Made by a program: the position numbers and the translations under genes
Source of the DNA: Gnetum montanum
Taxonomy: Eukaryota; Streptophyta; Gnetopsida; Gnetales; Gnetaceae
Length of the DNA stretch: 64,000 nt
NCBI GenBank assembly: GCA_015680685.1
Contig: MNCI01035320.1
Coordinates: 239,285 to 303,284, forward strand
Direction of reading: 5' to 3'
Notes under the pieces: generated by a model
Told to the model about the DNA's origin: nothing
Seen by the model: the letters and a program-made list of their open reading frames with translations, nothing else
The model's database searches: none
Shown here: positions 13,000 to 25,113 of the stretch, piece by piece
How positions within the stretch are numbered: the first letter of the stretch is position 1
Layout of the letters: each line of letters begins with the position of its first letter

Positions 13000-14037
13000 A
13001 AAAATTCAATGCCAAAAATTAGAGATCTCCATGCTAAATAGTTTTATCTCAAGATCCATAGGCCTTGAGGGATCTAAGGCATCTTAGGTGATCTTGTAAA
13101 TCATCTAATGACTTAATGATCTATTATCAAGATAAGAATAGGCTATAACATGTCAATAATAAATCAAATGCTAGATTTGTGAGGAAATCAAAAGATAATG
13201 TGAAAAATAATAGAAAATTTGATCAAAACATTGTAAACTTATATTAATCTTATAAAAATAAGGGTTTTAAAAATATAGATAAAAAAGCCTCTATTACTTT
13301 CAAAGTATGGAACTATAGGAGTACCAAAATTTCCTTTTCACTTATTATTAGAGATCTAGTACATGGGTGGGTGGGGTGTGTTTCGCAGCCATTTCAAATA
13401 TGTCTAGCTTGCTTGATTTATGGTTTATAGTAGGTTCTTAATCCTCCCAATAATCAACACTAGGAAAGAAGGAAGAAGAAGCTACAAGCTCTTCAAATCA
13501 AAAACTACTCTAAAAGTATCAACTTCGGAAGAGTTCTTAAATTCAAAAGTCTTAGAGGCTTCAAATGTCCTAAAAAGTGGTGCTAGTTCTTGGTTTTATA
13601 GGCAATAGCTTCTTGTTCCCACATTGAATTAGTTTTGATAAATTTTTCAAGAATTGCATATAGTGCTTTTGATATTTACGTTGGCCAAAGAACTACAGTG
13701 TTTTTGATATTTATGCTAAGAAGACATGCAAATTATTTGATATTTAGGCTATCACTGATAACATTTTTGACAATATAAGCTCATTTACATTGGTCTAGAA
13801 TAATTCATAGTGTTTTTTATATTTTAGGTTATGAATTACACTTTACATAATGAGAATGCTTTAGTATTTTGATATAATAGAGTTACAAGATGGATATTCT
13901 GAAGGGAAATGAAGACATTTATTCTTGCTCTTGAATTTAATTAGAATCACATTTGAAAATGACAAAGAAGAAGCTTAAGTTTTCTTCTTTGGCTCTTAGG
14001 CCCCCTTGGACAAAGAAATTTTCTTTAAGGTGTTTCA
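13000..14037 (-). mobile_element. Tat-family LTR H (3' LTR, inner end uncertain)
   Basis: On the minus strand it begins TGAAACACCTTAAAG at 14037, directly after a polypurine tract AACAAAGAAGGGCCA (about 14053-14039). The U3 holds repeats of AAATATCAAAAACACT-like words (about 13640-13760). A TATA box TATAAAA lies at 13600-13594. The low-coordinate boundary is not defined. Confidence 0.55.
13594..13600 (-). promoter_or_regulatory. TATA box of LTR H
   Basis: GCCTATAAAACC on the minus strand, about 440 bp into the LTR. Confidence 0.5.
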
Positions 14038-14118
14038 TTGGCCCTTCTTTGTTAATATTTAGAGGATTGACCTAAAAGACATTAATAAAGAATGCAAAAC
14101 ACTACTACATGTTCATTA
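14038..14118 (-). other. pre-LTR conserved block and polypurine tract of H
   Basis: The minus strand reads TAGTGTTTTGCATTCTTT, then AGGTCAATCCTC, then AACAAAGAAGGGCCA. The same ~80 bp block precedes LTRs G, D and C. Its downstream end holds the polypurine tract that primes plus-strand synthesis. Confidence 0.7.
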
Positions 14119-14119
14119 C

Positions 14120-14172
14120 TGATGAAACGCGACTTGCACTAGGCCGCGATATCGCGTCCCGCCGCCATTTCT
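14120..14172 (+). mobile_element. 5' fragment of LTR family 1
   Basis: TGATGAAACGCGACTTGCAC and the following 33 bases match the start of the LTR at 71-1131, with an internal deletion. It stops at the N at 14173, so the rest is lost to an assembly gap or deleted. Confidence 0.75.
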
Positions 14173-14173
14173 N

Positions 14174-14908
14174 TCATGCCAAGGAGTACTTACTAAGGTG
14201 AAATAAGGCTAAAATAAGAATAATGAGAAATCAAAGTAAGGTATTATGGCTAAATATGTGTTCAGAGATAGTTAAAAAGGCAAATGAGAAATTACAAATG
14301 TATTGTCTATGGATCATTGAACTTATAAGGGGAGGGATGAATAAGTTCTATAAATTGAAATTCTTTGGACAAAGCACACACACCAAATTTAACATGGTTT
14401 CCCAAATTGTGTAGTTCACACTTGAAGGATAGATTGCAAGCATACTTCCATACTTTATTGCTCTCAATTTTGATTTGGATGGTTTACACTCTATATAATC
14501 TTCAAGCCCCACTCCAAAGTTATGATGCTAAACCAACCAATTAGTCCTACAAGGTCTTGGCAGGCTTAGAATGTGGTTTCTCATAATCTTTACAATCTTG
14601 AGCTTTGCTCAGGAGTGCTATGCCACCACACCAACCAGTCAATCCCGCAAGATCCAAACAAGCTTGATCAAGATGCCTTCCCACAAGAAGCACATTAACC
14701 CCACACAGCAACAAAGAAGAAAAATAATTACAAGGCATGAATGCAACTTAGTTTGCTAATCCTTGTACTTTGAGGTACAACACACTTTACAATGGAAAAA
14801 TGATAATACAATGAAGAGAAACAATTATTACAATGATTGTATATTATATTTCACATTTCCCAATGCATATGATGCCTTCTTATAGTTACCATGTTTTCAA
14901 AGTCATCT
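14174..14908. other. no gene recognised, after an N
   Basis: AT-rich sequence between the ambiguous base at 14173 and the copia-like LTR. Two loosely similar segments (14530-14560 and 14625-14665, CCACACCAACCAGTCAATCC-like) suggest an old repeat. No conserved domain is visible. Confidence 0.4.
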
Positions 14909-15489
14909 TGGAACTCATGCAACAAGTAGCTAATGGTAGGTAATAGTCATGGAAGATGTCTTCTTCATGCCTAAGATGTCTTTATGTATTTGTCCTCTAT
15001 TCTAGAAATATGTATTTCTAAAATCTTCATTCTGGAAGATGTCTTTGTCTGATGAAAGATGTCTTTTTAAAACTAGCCTACATTCTATGAAGACTTCTTT
15101 TCTTGGTGAAGATGTTTTTGCCTAATGAAAGACATCTACTGTTTCCTGGAGATGTCTTTGTTTGTGCATCTTCCAATTCTACCAAGATGTCTACTATTTA
15201 TTAAGGATTTCTTTCTTCTCCTTCCTTTGCATGATGAATTCTTTGTTCCTTGTTCATAATCTTGAATTTTTGCATGCATTAATGATAAAAACTTTGCTTG
15301 CCTATATTCTTTGAATTATCTTCCTTTAAGCTTTTCTTTTGTGGATGAGACCTTGAGACCTTGTGGATCACTTTATCCTTTTTTCTACATTAGTGTGTTT
15401 CTTGTCATCTCATCTTGATCCTATAACCACAACAACCACACAACCTTTATCTTCATTTTTCTTAACATTTTGACATGTCAAAAGGTCCA
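14909..15489 (-). mobile_element. copia-like LTR, left copy (3' LTR of minus-strand element F)
   Basis: 581 bp, homologous to 35389-35972. It starts TGGAACTCATGC and ends GTCCA on the plus strand. Immediately outside the right end, the minus strand reads AAAAAGGAGGAGATTA, a polypurine tract of the form typical of Ty1/copia elements, which fixes the element's orientation as minus. The LTR contains six AGATGTCT words between 14954 and 15192. Left flank CATCT against CATTG at the far end is only a 3/5 match for a target duplication. Confidence 0.7.
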
Positions 15490-17499
15490 TAATCTCCTCC
15501 TTTTTGGTGATGTTTAAAACTTAAGAAAATGGGCTAGTGATCATACAACTATAACCATACTACTCTTATCCTTTTTGAACATCAGCAAAAAGGATAAGGC
15601 ACATAAACTAGTTAAAGAGTATGCATAATGTTATAATCCAAAAAAAATTTAGCTAAGTAAGAAGATCAATTAAGAGCACACATTTTTTAGCACAAAGTTC
15701 CAAGATGAGTTACCCTAAATTTTTCAAGAGCTGATCTAAGCCTTCCAAGTGATATTCAAACTTAAATTTTGAAGTGAAGTATAAGCCTTGAAGTTCAAGT
15801 AAACTATCTCTAAATTAATAAGTCATTAGTAGTTTATAGTGCATGGTTCTTTTAATACTCAAATATTCTCCATCCTTTTAAAAAAATCAGCAAAAGATTA
15901 GGACATTTCTTATATGATAAGGAGAATATAGTAATACAACTTCATAATGTGAAACTAGTCATGCCATAATTTAAATTCTTGAGCTATGAAGTACATCTTA
16001 TGGCAAACTACCCAAAGGATGTTTTAATCAAAATCATGGATACTTTTCCATAATCAGAATGATCATGTTCTTGCTCATATTATTGTAATGAATAATATCA
16101 CTATTTTCATTCTTTCATAGAAATATAGGTACTTCTTACTTCAACTTATGCTTGAATATCGAATAGGTGGGCTAATGATACATTAAGACTTGCTCTTATT
16201 AGTTCAAAACAAGGATCTACAACTAATTCAAAAAGGACCAACAACACATAATTTTATGATAAATATCAAATATAGATCAAAAATTCTATCTAATTGAACC
16301 AATTATCTCATTAGAACTTGTATCTTTATATTTAACCAAAAATTTGAAAAACATCAACATAATGATATGAAAGCTATGAGAGAAACATGAATATTTTCCT
16401 TTTTATATAAGGAAATCCCACAAACACAACCATTTTTCAAAAACAAAATGATAATAATGTCAAAGGATATCAGAAACACAAATTCAAGACTTAGCCATCC
16501 GCTTAAAAGAAAAATACCTATTAATGTCCTTATCTTGATCATTTTGGAATATTTTGCTATTTCAATGTCTCTTGGTTGAAGTCTCTAAATAATTCCCTTA
16601 CATTTGTGATCTTCAAAATGGTGATGGAAAATGAGGAATAGGCTTCCCCTATACATGTGCTACTTATCTTGGGCTATTAATGTACAAATGTTGTAAATCA
16701 CAAAATCACTACATTTATAGGTCAACATTAGGCTTAAATATGGAGACTAAGATCTCCAATGAGTAATATTGATAGGATTTTTCAAAGGCTTATCTTATCT
16801 CATAAATAGCAAAAATATCCCAAAGGCCATAAGACTAGACGTAAATCATCACAACAAGTTCAAATTAAAAATGAAAAAACCCAATAAGATAATGATCCAA
16901 AGGAAATCAAAATAAGTGCTACACATATTTTTTCATAGAACCAATTATATCAAGCTCAAAAATGAATGTAAGGAATTATCTAAATAATTAATCCATAATT
17001 TTTCAAGATATAACTAATTTTGGACGTCAAATATCATTCTTATTAACTAGCAAGCAAAGAGATAGAAGCTTACCTTAAGTTACCTTGCTTGCATGGGAGA
17101 AGAGAAGATTAATGGAGTTTGAGATGAGGCCCCTTATCATATAGTACCTCCTTATCCTTTGGTTCTTTTTCATTAGATCATATATATAATGTCTCTATTT
17201 GTTCATGATCTTTATCAAATAACCTTTGCTCACTTATTGCATCATTTTTAATTCTCCACTTCTCTTCATTCTCACTGATTGATACCTATACAGTTTCCTT
17301 ACAAAAGCATTTTGACAAAACCAAGTGTTAATCTTGTTTTGATCATCATGTGTATACTTAAGAGTTTGCTTAAAACCACAATTTTTTTTAAAAATAAAGT
17401 ATTATCCTTATGATCAAAATTACCAAACATGTGTATGCTTGAGCTTGAATTTTCATGTGTGTCTTCCTCTAAATTCTTTGGCTATTTCTCAGGAGTCTC
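15490..17499 (-). mobile_element. internal non-coding part of copia-like element F
   Basis: Two kilobases between the 3' LTR and gag remains, with no recognisable integrase, reverse transcriptase or RNase H. A full copia element would have about 4 kb of pol here, so F is a deletion derivative or a large non-autonomous element. The sequence is AT-rich with no frame above about 60 codons of interest. Confidence 0.45.
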
Positions 17500-18200
17500 C
17501 TCTTCTTAAACCTTGCTACAATCCTTATTAAAAAAAGTTAGTTGTTGAATCTCAGCTTTTATGTCTAAGATCTCTTCTTTCAATTTAGCATGAATAGCAT
17601 CCAACTTACAAATTACAAATTTCTTTGCCTTCCTAATCAACTGATGTAAAAGAAAAATTTCTTCTTTAAATTTACTATACCTTTTGTCACACTTACCATC
17701 TTGTTCAACCACATGTAAGGAATTTTTATCTGTAAGTGAGATGAGTATAAGATGTGAATTTTTGGAAGAATTGCATGTTTCTTCTTCACTTTTCTCACCA
17801 TCATTCCAACTTGTATAAAATTTTCTGCTTTTTGGTTCCTCATCATTGAATCTATTCTTTGGTTGTATCTTGCTATCACTAGGACATTTGAAGGAAGTAT
17901 TGCATATTCCTTTATAAACCCAACATTCTATGGAATGGAAATCTAAGTTAGAATTTAAAAAATTCCTAACTCTTTCTCTACCTTAAGAAGATTGGGTCTT
18001 TGTTGTGATGTTCCAATGTTTCCTCTTATTAGCAATTGTTATAGCTTACTTGAGAGAAAGGCAATCTCATCTTCACTTCCCTCATCATGTTCATTGAACT
18101 CCTCCTTGGAGGTAGTCTTTAGAGCAATAGATCTTTCATGGATCACTTCTTCTCTTATGAGATTCATTTCATAAGTAGTAAGAGCACTTTAAAGCTCTTC
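17500..18200 (-). pseudogene. gag: copia-like gag remnant of element F
   Basis: On the minus strand from 18200, a decayed frame has LTTYEMNLIREEV followed by an acidic HDEGSEDEIAFLSSKL segment, the order seen C-terminal to the gag core in plant Ty1/copia elements. Lower down (17712-17506) is a charged, probably coiled-coil stretch rich in Lys and Glu (KEEIFLLHQLIRKAKK, KEEILDIKAEIQQL). The CCHC zinc knuckle that should lie between them is not recognisable. The gag frame is cut at 18200 by the Tat element. Its N-terminal part should reappear beyond 35.2 kb but is missing, so a deletion followed the nested insertion. Confidence 0.45.
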
Positions 18201-20259
18201 TAAAACACCACTAATTTCAGGCTGTCATGACTTAGCATCAGATTTTTCTAAGTGTTGAAACTTGGGAAAATTTTCTCTAAGTCTGGTGTCACCCTGTGTA
18301 GCGTAAATAGCGTAGCACACTAGAAGTCTAGATATTTGCAAACTTTTTCTAAGTATTTCTACTATGCTCCCTAGCATAGCTAGTGTAGCACATGTTTTTA
18401 AGGCCAATTTGCACAAATGTCAAGTCAAAAGTGGTCAAAAGGGCACTAAGGATGGACTAAATAGTTTAGCAAATTTTCTATCCACCAAGCCATCAAGCTT
18501 ACTATGCTCTTCAGCTTGCCCAACTTGACACATGCCCTGGTTTCTATTCCACCCAAGTGCTAGGCTAGGAGTTGTCAAAGATGCTCAGGATGGATGAAAT
18601 AGTTTGGAAAATTTTCTATCTTTTGGGCCCGATACGATTTGCTACACTGTGTAGCATAGCAGAGCATAGCACTAGTTTCAGGACTTGAATTTTTCTAAGT
18701 GTTGGACCAGACATGTAAGGTGCATTTGGAAATTTTTCAAATTCTGAGGTTGCCTATCCTACTTCATCCATGGAGTGTGAGTAACATGCCATGGAAAAAC
18801 ATTGCAAGTTTTATCAAAATTCATCCAAATTTTGGTGTTATGCTATACTACGTTGCACAGCGTAGATAGAATAATAGATCTTCCAATGTCAAAAATATTC
18901 TAAGTCTGGAACAAGGAGGTATTAAGCTATTCTAACATTGAAGAGGCATTTTTTGGTTACTGAAACTACTTATCCTACTAAATCCCAAAGTGGCATTTTT
19001 AATTTTAACAAAATTCACTAGAAAATGGGTGTTATGCTCTACTACACTATGCAGCGTAGATAGCATAGCAGGCCAAAACTACAAGATTTTTCTACATGTT
19101 CACTTTATGCTTCATCATGCAAGGTAGTGTAGACCACATAACACTTGCAAAACTCCTCTGAATGCCTCCAAAAGCTCCTAGAACTCAGCATTGATCATCA
19201 TTTCAGCTCTGGCATCTCTTCAGTGGCCAAGATTAGTTGTTTTCTTTGTTCTTGCACCCCTTGGTAATCCCCAAATTTGTTCCTATTCTTGACCCTACTT
19301 GGAAGAGCTAGGCAGATGTAGTCCCAAAGCATAGGCTCCAAGTTGCATTTTTTTGGGCATTTTTGTAGATACATGGTAGTTCTTTAGACCTTGGCACATG
19401 TGGTTTGGGCAATATGGTTATAGTTTGGAAAATTTTCAGTTCCTACTCTTGTCCTATAGAGCATACCACCATTGAGTTTAACACTTTGAGCATAGCATAA
19501 TAGCATGACACATTCACATTCGTGCTATGCAAGACCCAGGACACGTGGTGTTCAATCCATGTCTCCTATCAACCCTGGCTCTATAAACATCCCAATAATT
19601 GACATTATAAGGGGTGTCTTTCATAGTTGTCTTTGGCAAAATATTGGAGAGCAAAGGGTTGATGAGTGGTAAATCTCAACATTAGAGCATTCCTAACATC
19701 TCATTCACTCTCACACTTGAGCATGAAACCTGCACCTTGCACTTGCACAGCATGACAACTGTCAATCCAACAAGCTTTGGCTCCCTTGTGTCTATTAGTA
19801 CTATGTCCACAACATCCCAAGGGCTATGACCATACTGCCTCACTACCCCACTATGCCTATCTAACACTACATACCAGTTGTACAAATAATTTAATTAAAA
19901 TTCATGCTCCTCCAATCTTGGGGTGGTGCACTTTCTCACCTAAACTCTCATTTCATTTTCCTATAGCTTACATTTCAAATTGTTAATGTAATTTTTTATT
20001 TCTATTATCAATATGCATTAATACATTCATGTTAATGTGTTCCCATTGTTATACATGTTACGCTGCCACTTGTTCCAACTCTTGCATGTGATGCTCTAAA
20101 AACACTATTCACAAATGGTTATTAGACACCATGTAAGTTCCTTTCTGATCGACCAAACCATTCAGGGTAGCCTATTTCTATTTTTTCTAGCACAAGCCTC
20201 CCACAAACTCAAGGTTAGGTTGTACACCTAATAACCTATTGGTGTTCTAGCTACTAACA
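18201..20259 (+). mobile_element. 5' LTR of Tat element B-D
   Basis: Starts TAAAACACCACTAATTTCAG (TG to TA at the end) and aligns for about 1240 bp with the 3' LTR at 33932-35165; the rest of the 3' copy is deleted. The right end is placed at CA 20258-20259, 20 bp before the inferred primer-binding site, giving about 2.06 kb. The U3 is studded with GTAGCATAGC/GCGTAGATAGC-like words. Left flank TCTTC would be the target duplication, but its partner is lost. Confidence 0.75.
19582..19587 (+). promoter_or_regulatory. TATA box of the B-D 5' LTR
   Basis: GGCTCTATAAACATCCC about 1.38 kb into the LTR. The homologous part of the 3' LTR is deleted, so conservation cannot be checked here. Confidence 0.45.
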
Positions 20260-20279
20260 TTTTTAAATACTGTAGTTTT

Positions 20280-20326
20280 TGGCACTAGAAGGAGGGCCTG
20301 AACCTCCGTGTTCCTTCTAGGTGCCA
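20280..20326 (+). other. primer-binding site region with a hairpin
   Basis: TGGCACTAGAAGGAGGGCC follows the LTR, the expected place for a tRNA primer-binding site. The first 14 bases (20280-20293) pair with 20312-20326 (TCCTTCTAGGTGCCA) with one bulged G, making a strong hairpin with an 18-base loop. A related sequence follows the first LTR of the small element at 45492-45513. I cannot name the primer tRNA with confidence. Confidence 0.5.
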
Positions 20327-20756
20327 TGAGTAGTCCCTTATGCTTTCTGTACCTCCATCACTAGCAATGGGATAATGTAGACATAACACCCTTGTGGACC
20401 TACCATGGCAATAGCTGGATCATAGGCTAGCGTAAGAGTTGTCTATATTTTGGTTGGTATAGATTGATCCCAATTGATGGTTCCCTTGGAACCCTGTAGG
20501 ACAGAAAATCAAAAACTATGTACTGTGTCAAGCTCTATGTTCTATAGAGCATGATGACCCTATTAGCATGATAATCCCTCCTATCATAATGAGTGTAATA
20601 GCACAAACTACTATTTTTTAGCATTTTCAAACTTTGTCATTTTTTGCTTATTTTCTATGCAGCTTAACTACTTAAGCGTTTTAGCTCAAAATTTACTGTA
20701 TTCCACCATTTCTCACAAGTTTCTTTGCTTCTCACATCCTTTTTGACATAGTAAAA

Positions 20757-23700
20757 ATGAACCCACCTAGTACCTCAACTACCAGCTTGATTTTGGAGAT
20801 AGCAGCATGTGGCAGATTTTGAGTGACTGCTAAGCCAAGTGCGATCACAACAGTAGTCTCTTCAACTACAACATCAATTGCCCGAATTTATGGCATGTGA
20901 TGAGGAGTGATACAATTTCTTATATGCAAAGATCCAAGAAAGCCTATTTTTGTACCACCAAGAATTCGAAGAAAAGTACAATTTTGAAATCATCCACTAG
21001 AATGGAAGGGAGTTCCTTCCCACTTCTGATGCAATTATACCACTCACTGAAATGTTCCAATGGATTTTGAATCAACATATTTGAATGAATAGGTCAAAAG
21101 AGTGAGACACAGTGTCTCACTATGATGATCCCCTCCATGATGGACAAGAAAAGTTTGAATCCCATTCTGAAGGTGACAGTTCAGTCTATGCCTTAGCCTC
21201 ACAGTCCAACTCTATGTTCCTTTCACACTAGTCATAGTCCTCCACTTCTTTTGTGATGGCTACGATGCTTCCATAGCCCAAACCTTCCTTTGTGGTAGAT
21301 AGCAATCAAATGCGTTCAACAAAATAGCATGTAGGCCTTTGGATTCCTTTCCATTTATTATTCCTTTACAGTTAATTCAATTTTCACAACAAACATCTAT
21401 GATGCCTATGTTGCCATATGTACATACTATGCCTACATCACAATCACAAATAAGCACAATTTCCATTATCTCTTCTATGCCAAAAATAGCTCCAACCTCA
21501 ATTGGATGGTGGGCAGCGACGTCCTTTCCTATTATCTAGTGGTCTCAAATGCCACAATATATGTAGCCCCAAATGTATCAGACTTCACATATGGTGCAAC
21601 CAACTATGGGGTTGTGGGCTGCTCCGACAATAGGGTAGGTAATCGTTCCCATAGCACCACCAATGGTAGCCACTCTAGCGACACCACCCATAGGGCTGTG
21701 GGCCACTAAAACGGCACCACCAATGGAAGCTTCTTCGACAACACCCCCAATGGGATTGGTAGCTACACCAATAGCACTACTAATGATGGTTGCTCTGATG
21801 GTACCACCGGTAGTCCAACTAATGCAACCTTTTGTAACACCCTTGGGTCTAGACTAAGCCTTTCAGATCATTCAAACCCTCATCAATAAAGTCAAGTGGC
21901 TTAAAGCTGATGGCTTTGAAACAGTCCAAGTAATGGACTTTTATCATGATGACCTTATTAGCCTCATCATTCCTCCACTCACATTGCCTCCTAGGGTACA
22001 AGTTCCCTAATTCACAAAATATAATGGAGAGGGTGATCCAAATGCCCACCTAGTTACCTTTCAAATCAAGTCCTTATTACTACAACCATGGCTACATGTG
22101 ATTATTCGTGTCTCCACCATGTCCTTGACTAGCAAAGCTTTAGACTAGTACATTTCTATTTCAACTCTAGAAGAGTTGTTGAGTTAGTTTGTAACTCACT
22201 TCAAGTACAACTTGAAGCCAAAATCTAGCTTAGACTAACTCATGAATGTCAAACAAGAAGTGTTAGAACCTATCTAGAAATTCATACAACATTGGAGTGT
22301 TGCTTAAAATGAGATTCATGAGATAATTTTTGAAGCCCATCTTATAGCCATTTTTAAGGGTGTTGTGAAAAATTTCATTAAATCCAAGCTATATTATTTA
22401 GTATCATGCTCTCTTAGCTAGGCCTTTGCTCAAACAAAAAGCATACAAGATGCAGCTGAGGCTAGCAGAGACCAGAGTTACATAACTTACAAGAATGAAC
22501 ATGCAAAGAAAGATAAAGAAAAGGGAAAAGCCACTACAACCACTATGGCTGATGTGGTAGGTGAAGCTAAGACCAACAACAACAAACAAGTAGCTAAGGC
22601 ACCTAAGGCCATGTCCACTACTAATAAAATGTCAAGCTCTAGCAATGCGGGAACTAGCCAACCTATAGCATCAACAGTCATGGCACACACTTTACCGAGG
22701 CCAAATTTTGAGTGTAAAGATCACTCAAAATACCCCATTGCTGATTAAAATATTGGAGCTTTTGGATCAATTGCTGAGTGTTGGGCACATTCAACATAAG
22801 AAAATGTTAGAGAAGTCTTGTAAATGACATGAGAGGTATTGTGAGATCCTTCGAGATCCCTTTGTAGCTATGCCTAATGAGCCTCAAGTACCCAAAAATT
22901 TTAGGTTGGATTGGTTTTGTAACAACCACCAATGGTGTGGCCATGACATAGATTATTGCTTAGCATTGAAAAATGACATCCAACATATGATTGATCAAGG
23001 TAAGTTGGTCCTTGACAAAAATAGTCCTATTTACCTAGAAAACCAATCTATGAATGTTTATAAGGACCCATTGAACACTAGCAGTGCAGGATATACCATT
23101 AACACTATTAGCATTGATGATAACGTAGAGTCAACACATAAGTGATTTGTGGTTCATGTGCCTTCCCATGGTGCTGAAGCTTCAATGTTACCTAGGCCAT
23201 AGGCTTCTTTTGTCATTAAGGTATCACCATAGGGTCTCATCACACCTTTCATAGTTAGGGCCCCCCCAACATGCTACTGCAACAACCTAGACACCTTTTG
23301 TTATAAGGATGCCAAAGCATACAAACTCCCTGCCTGCCCAGAGTCCAGTGGCTAGAACTATGTCATAGCCTTCTCACCAAAGGAGACATGATGAATGCCT
23401 AGTTGATAAGATGATTAGGGAACACATTGCTCTAGGCCCCCCTAGGCACACCCCCTTGTTAGTGATTCCCATGGCTTCATCATCTAAAGATAAGATGGAA
23501 ATGCATTCACAACAAGCAACCACCGAAGCCCAGAAGCCTACCACCCAACCAAAAGCCAAGTTTTCTCCTCCTTAGGAAATCCATCTTTTAGGATTTATAG
23601 AGGAAACAAAAACCACAAAACACCCAGATGGTGGGCAAGATTTCTTAGATGTAGTTATCCAGGTTAGACAAACTTTAAAACAAAAAAATATAACTTTAAG

Positions 23701-24530
23701 CTTGTACGATTGAATAATGACTTTTGTTGTGCATCGTGAGGATTTGATCCACATGTTGGCATCTATTCCTATTAAGGAAGATATGCTAGTATAGGAAAGA
23801 GCTATTCATGACATCATGATTCCATCTATAGCTGACGAACCACAGGCAATCCACTTGACTTTCCATGATGAAGCCATTAAAGCTGATCCCGAAAGGGGTC
23901 AAGTAACCACTACCCCTATGTTTATAGTAATTAATCTAGGTCAATAGAAGATTCTTAGGGTGCATGTTAATGATGGGACTACAACCAATGTAATCTTGTT
24001 CCCTATTGTTGACAAGATAGGCCTTGTGTATCAAATCAGGCCCACGATAACTTCTTGTTTGAAGTCATTCGATGGGGCATGCGTCATGGTCAAGGAAACC
24101 ATCACTATTGATTTCATGGAAAGGGATCAATTCCACACTAATGTAGAATTCATTGTGGTCGATGAAATGCCTTGGTTTAATTTAATCTTGGGAAGATCTT
24201 GGCTATCCTAATTAAGGGTTATCTCTTCACTGATACACCAAGAGATCCACCTACCCTATGCAGGTAGAGAGGTGGCGATCTTTGGTGATGATGTAGCCCC
24301 TTGGGCTATCAACAATATAGATATAGAGAAAGGGTCAGAGATAGAAGTCTCCAAAGATGAATCACCTATTTTCAATACAACCCAATATTGTTTAGCAAGT
24401 GAACTAAGGAAAACTAACCATTTGTAGAAGGAAAAGTGCATGGGCAAGGTTGCCTTTGTCAATGGTAGGTAACAACCTAGAAAAGTATTACCTCAAGTCT
24501 TCCAGGCCCTATGCCTTGCCTAATCCACAT
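20757..24530 (+). pseudogene. gag: Tat-lineage gag-protease of element B-D
   Basis: The likely gag start is ATG 20757 (MNPPSTSTTS). The conserved N-terminal block YNFLYAKIQ...FEIIHxNGREFLP is at about 20910-21030. A repetitive low-complexity stretch follows (21480-21830, repeated GCCACTxxGCGACACCACC-like units coding Ala/Thr/Pro). The gag core is at 21890-22420 with TKYNGEGDPNAHLVTF and NLKPKSSLD. A zinc-knuckle-like motif at 22906-22986 reads CNNHQWCGHDIDYCLALKNDI. The protease at 23955-24211 has VNDGTTTNVILF at the active-site position and LILGRSWLS at the C-terminal motif. Premature stops interrupt every block. It is followed by the family tandem array rather than directly by pol. Confidence 0.8.
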
Positions 24531-24639
24531 CAAGTTAGGAAACATTTACATGATTAGGGCATCTCCCTAATTTAATCCTTTACTTCTCTTGTTCTTAATA
24601 ATTTTTTTGTACAATTTCGAGTTTGTGTTATGTTTACCT

Positions 24640-24960
24640 TTCGAGTTAGTTAGACTAGCGATGGCCTGAAATGACCTTAAACTAGCTATGGCCCAAAAAT
24701 CCCCTAAACTAGCTATGGCCTAAAATGGCCTTAAACTAGCTATAGCTTGAAATGGGATTAAACTAGCTATGGCTCAAAATGACCTTAAACTATCGCATAG
24801 CCCACCAAGGCCTAAAACTGGTGATCCACTTTCTATTACAATTACCCACGGCCTGAAATGGCCTTAGACTAGTGATGGCTTGAAATGGCCTTAAACTATA
24901 CCATGGCCCAAAATGACCTTAAACTATAACATGGAGCCCACAAGGGCCTAACTACATCAA
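24640..24960 (+). repeat. tandem array after gag-protease of B-D
   Basis: About eight units of a 26-45 bp repeat, consensus near CTAGCTATGGCCCAAAATG then ACCTTAAA. A last isolated unit (CACTAAGACCTTAAACTGGT) reappears at 30378-30397, just before pol. This suggests the antisense gene region lies inside what was one array. Confidence 0.85.
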
Positions 24961-25113
24961 CAAAAACACCAAGCAAAAGAAATAAGATAAGTATCATGCT
25001 TTTTCAAAGCTATAAATGAAATACATAGTCAAAAATTATGTCTGCATTCAAAGTTACAATATTTCCCAACAATGGGATTATATTTCAAATATTTTAAAAT
25101 ATCAATGTGTAGG
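24961..25113. other. spacer between tandem array and antisense gene
   Basis: AT-rich, no frame or repeat of note. It lies just past the inferred stop of the antisense gene, so it may hold that gene's 3' untranslated region. Confidence 0.4.
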
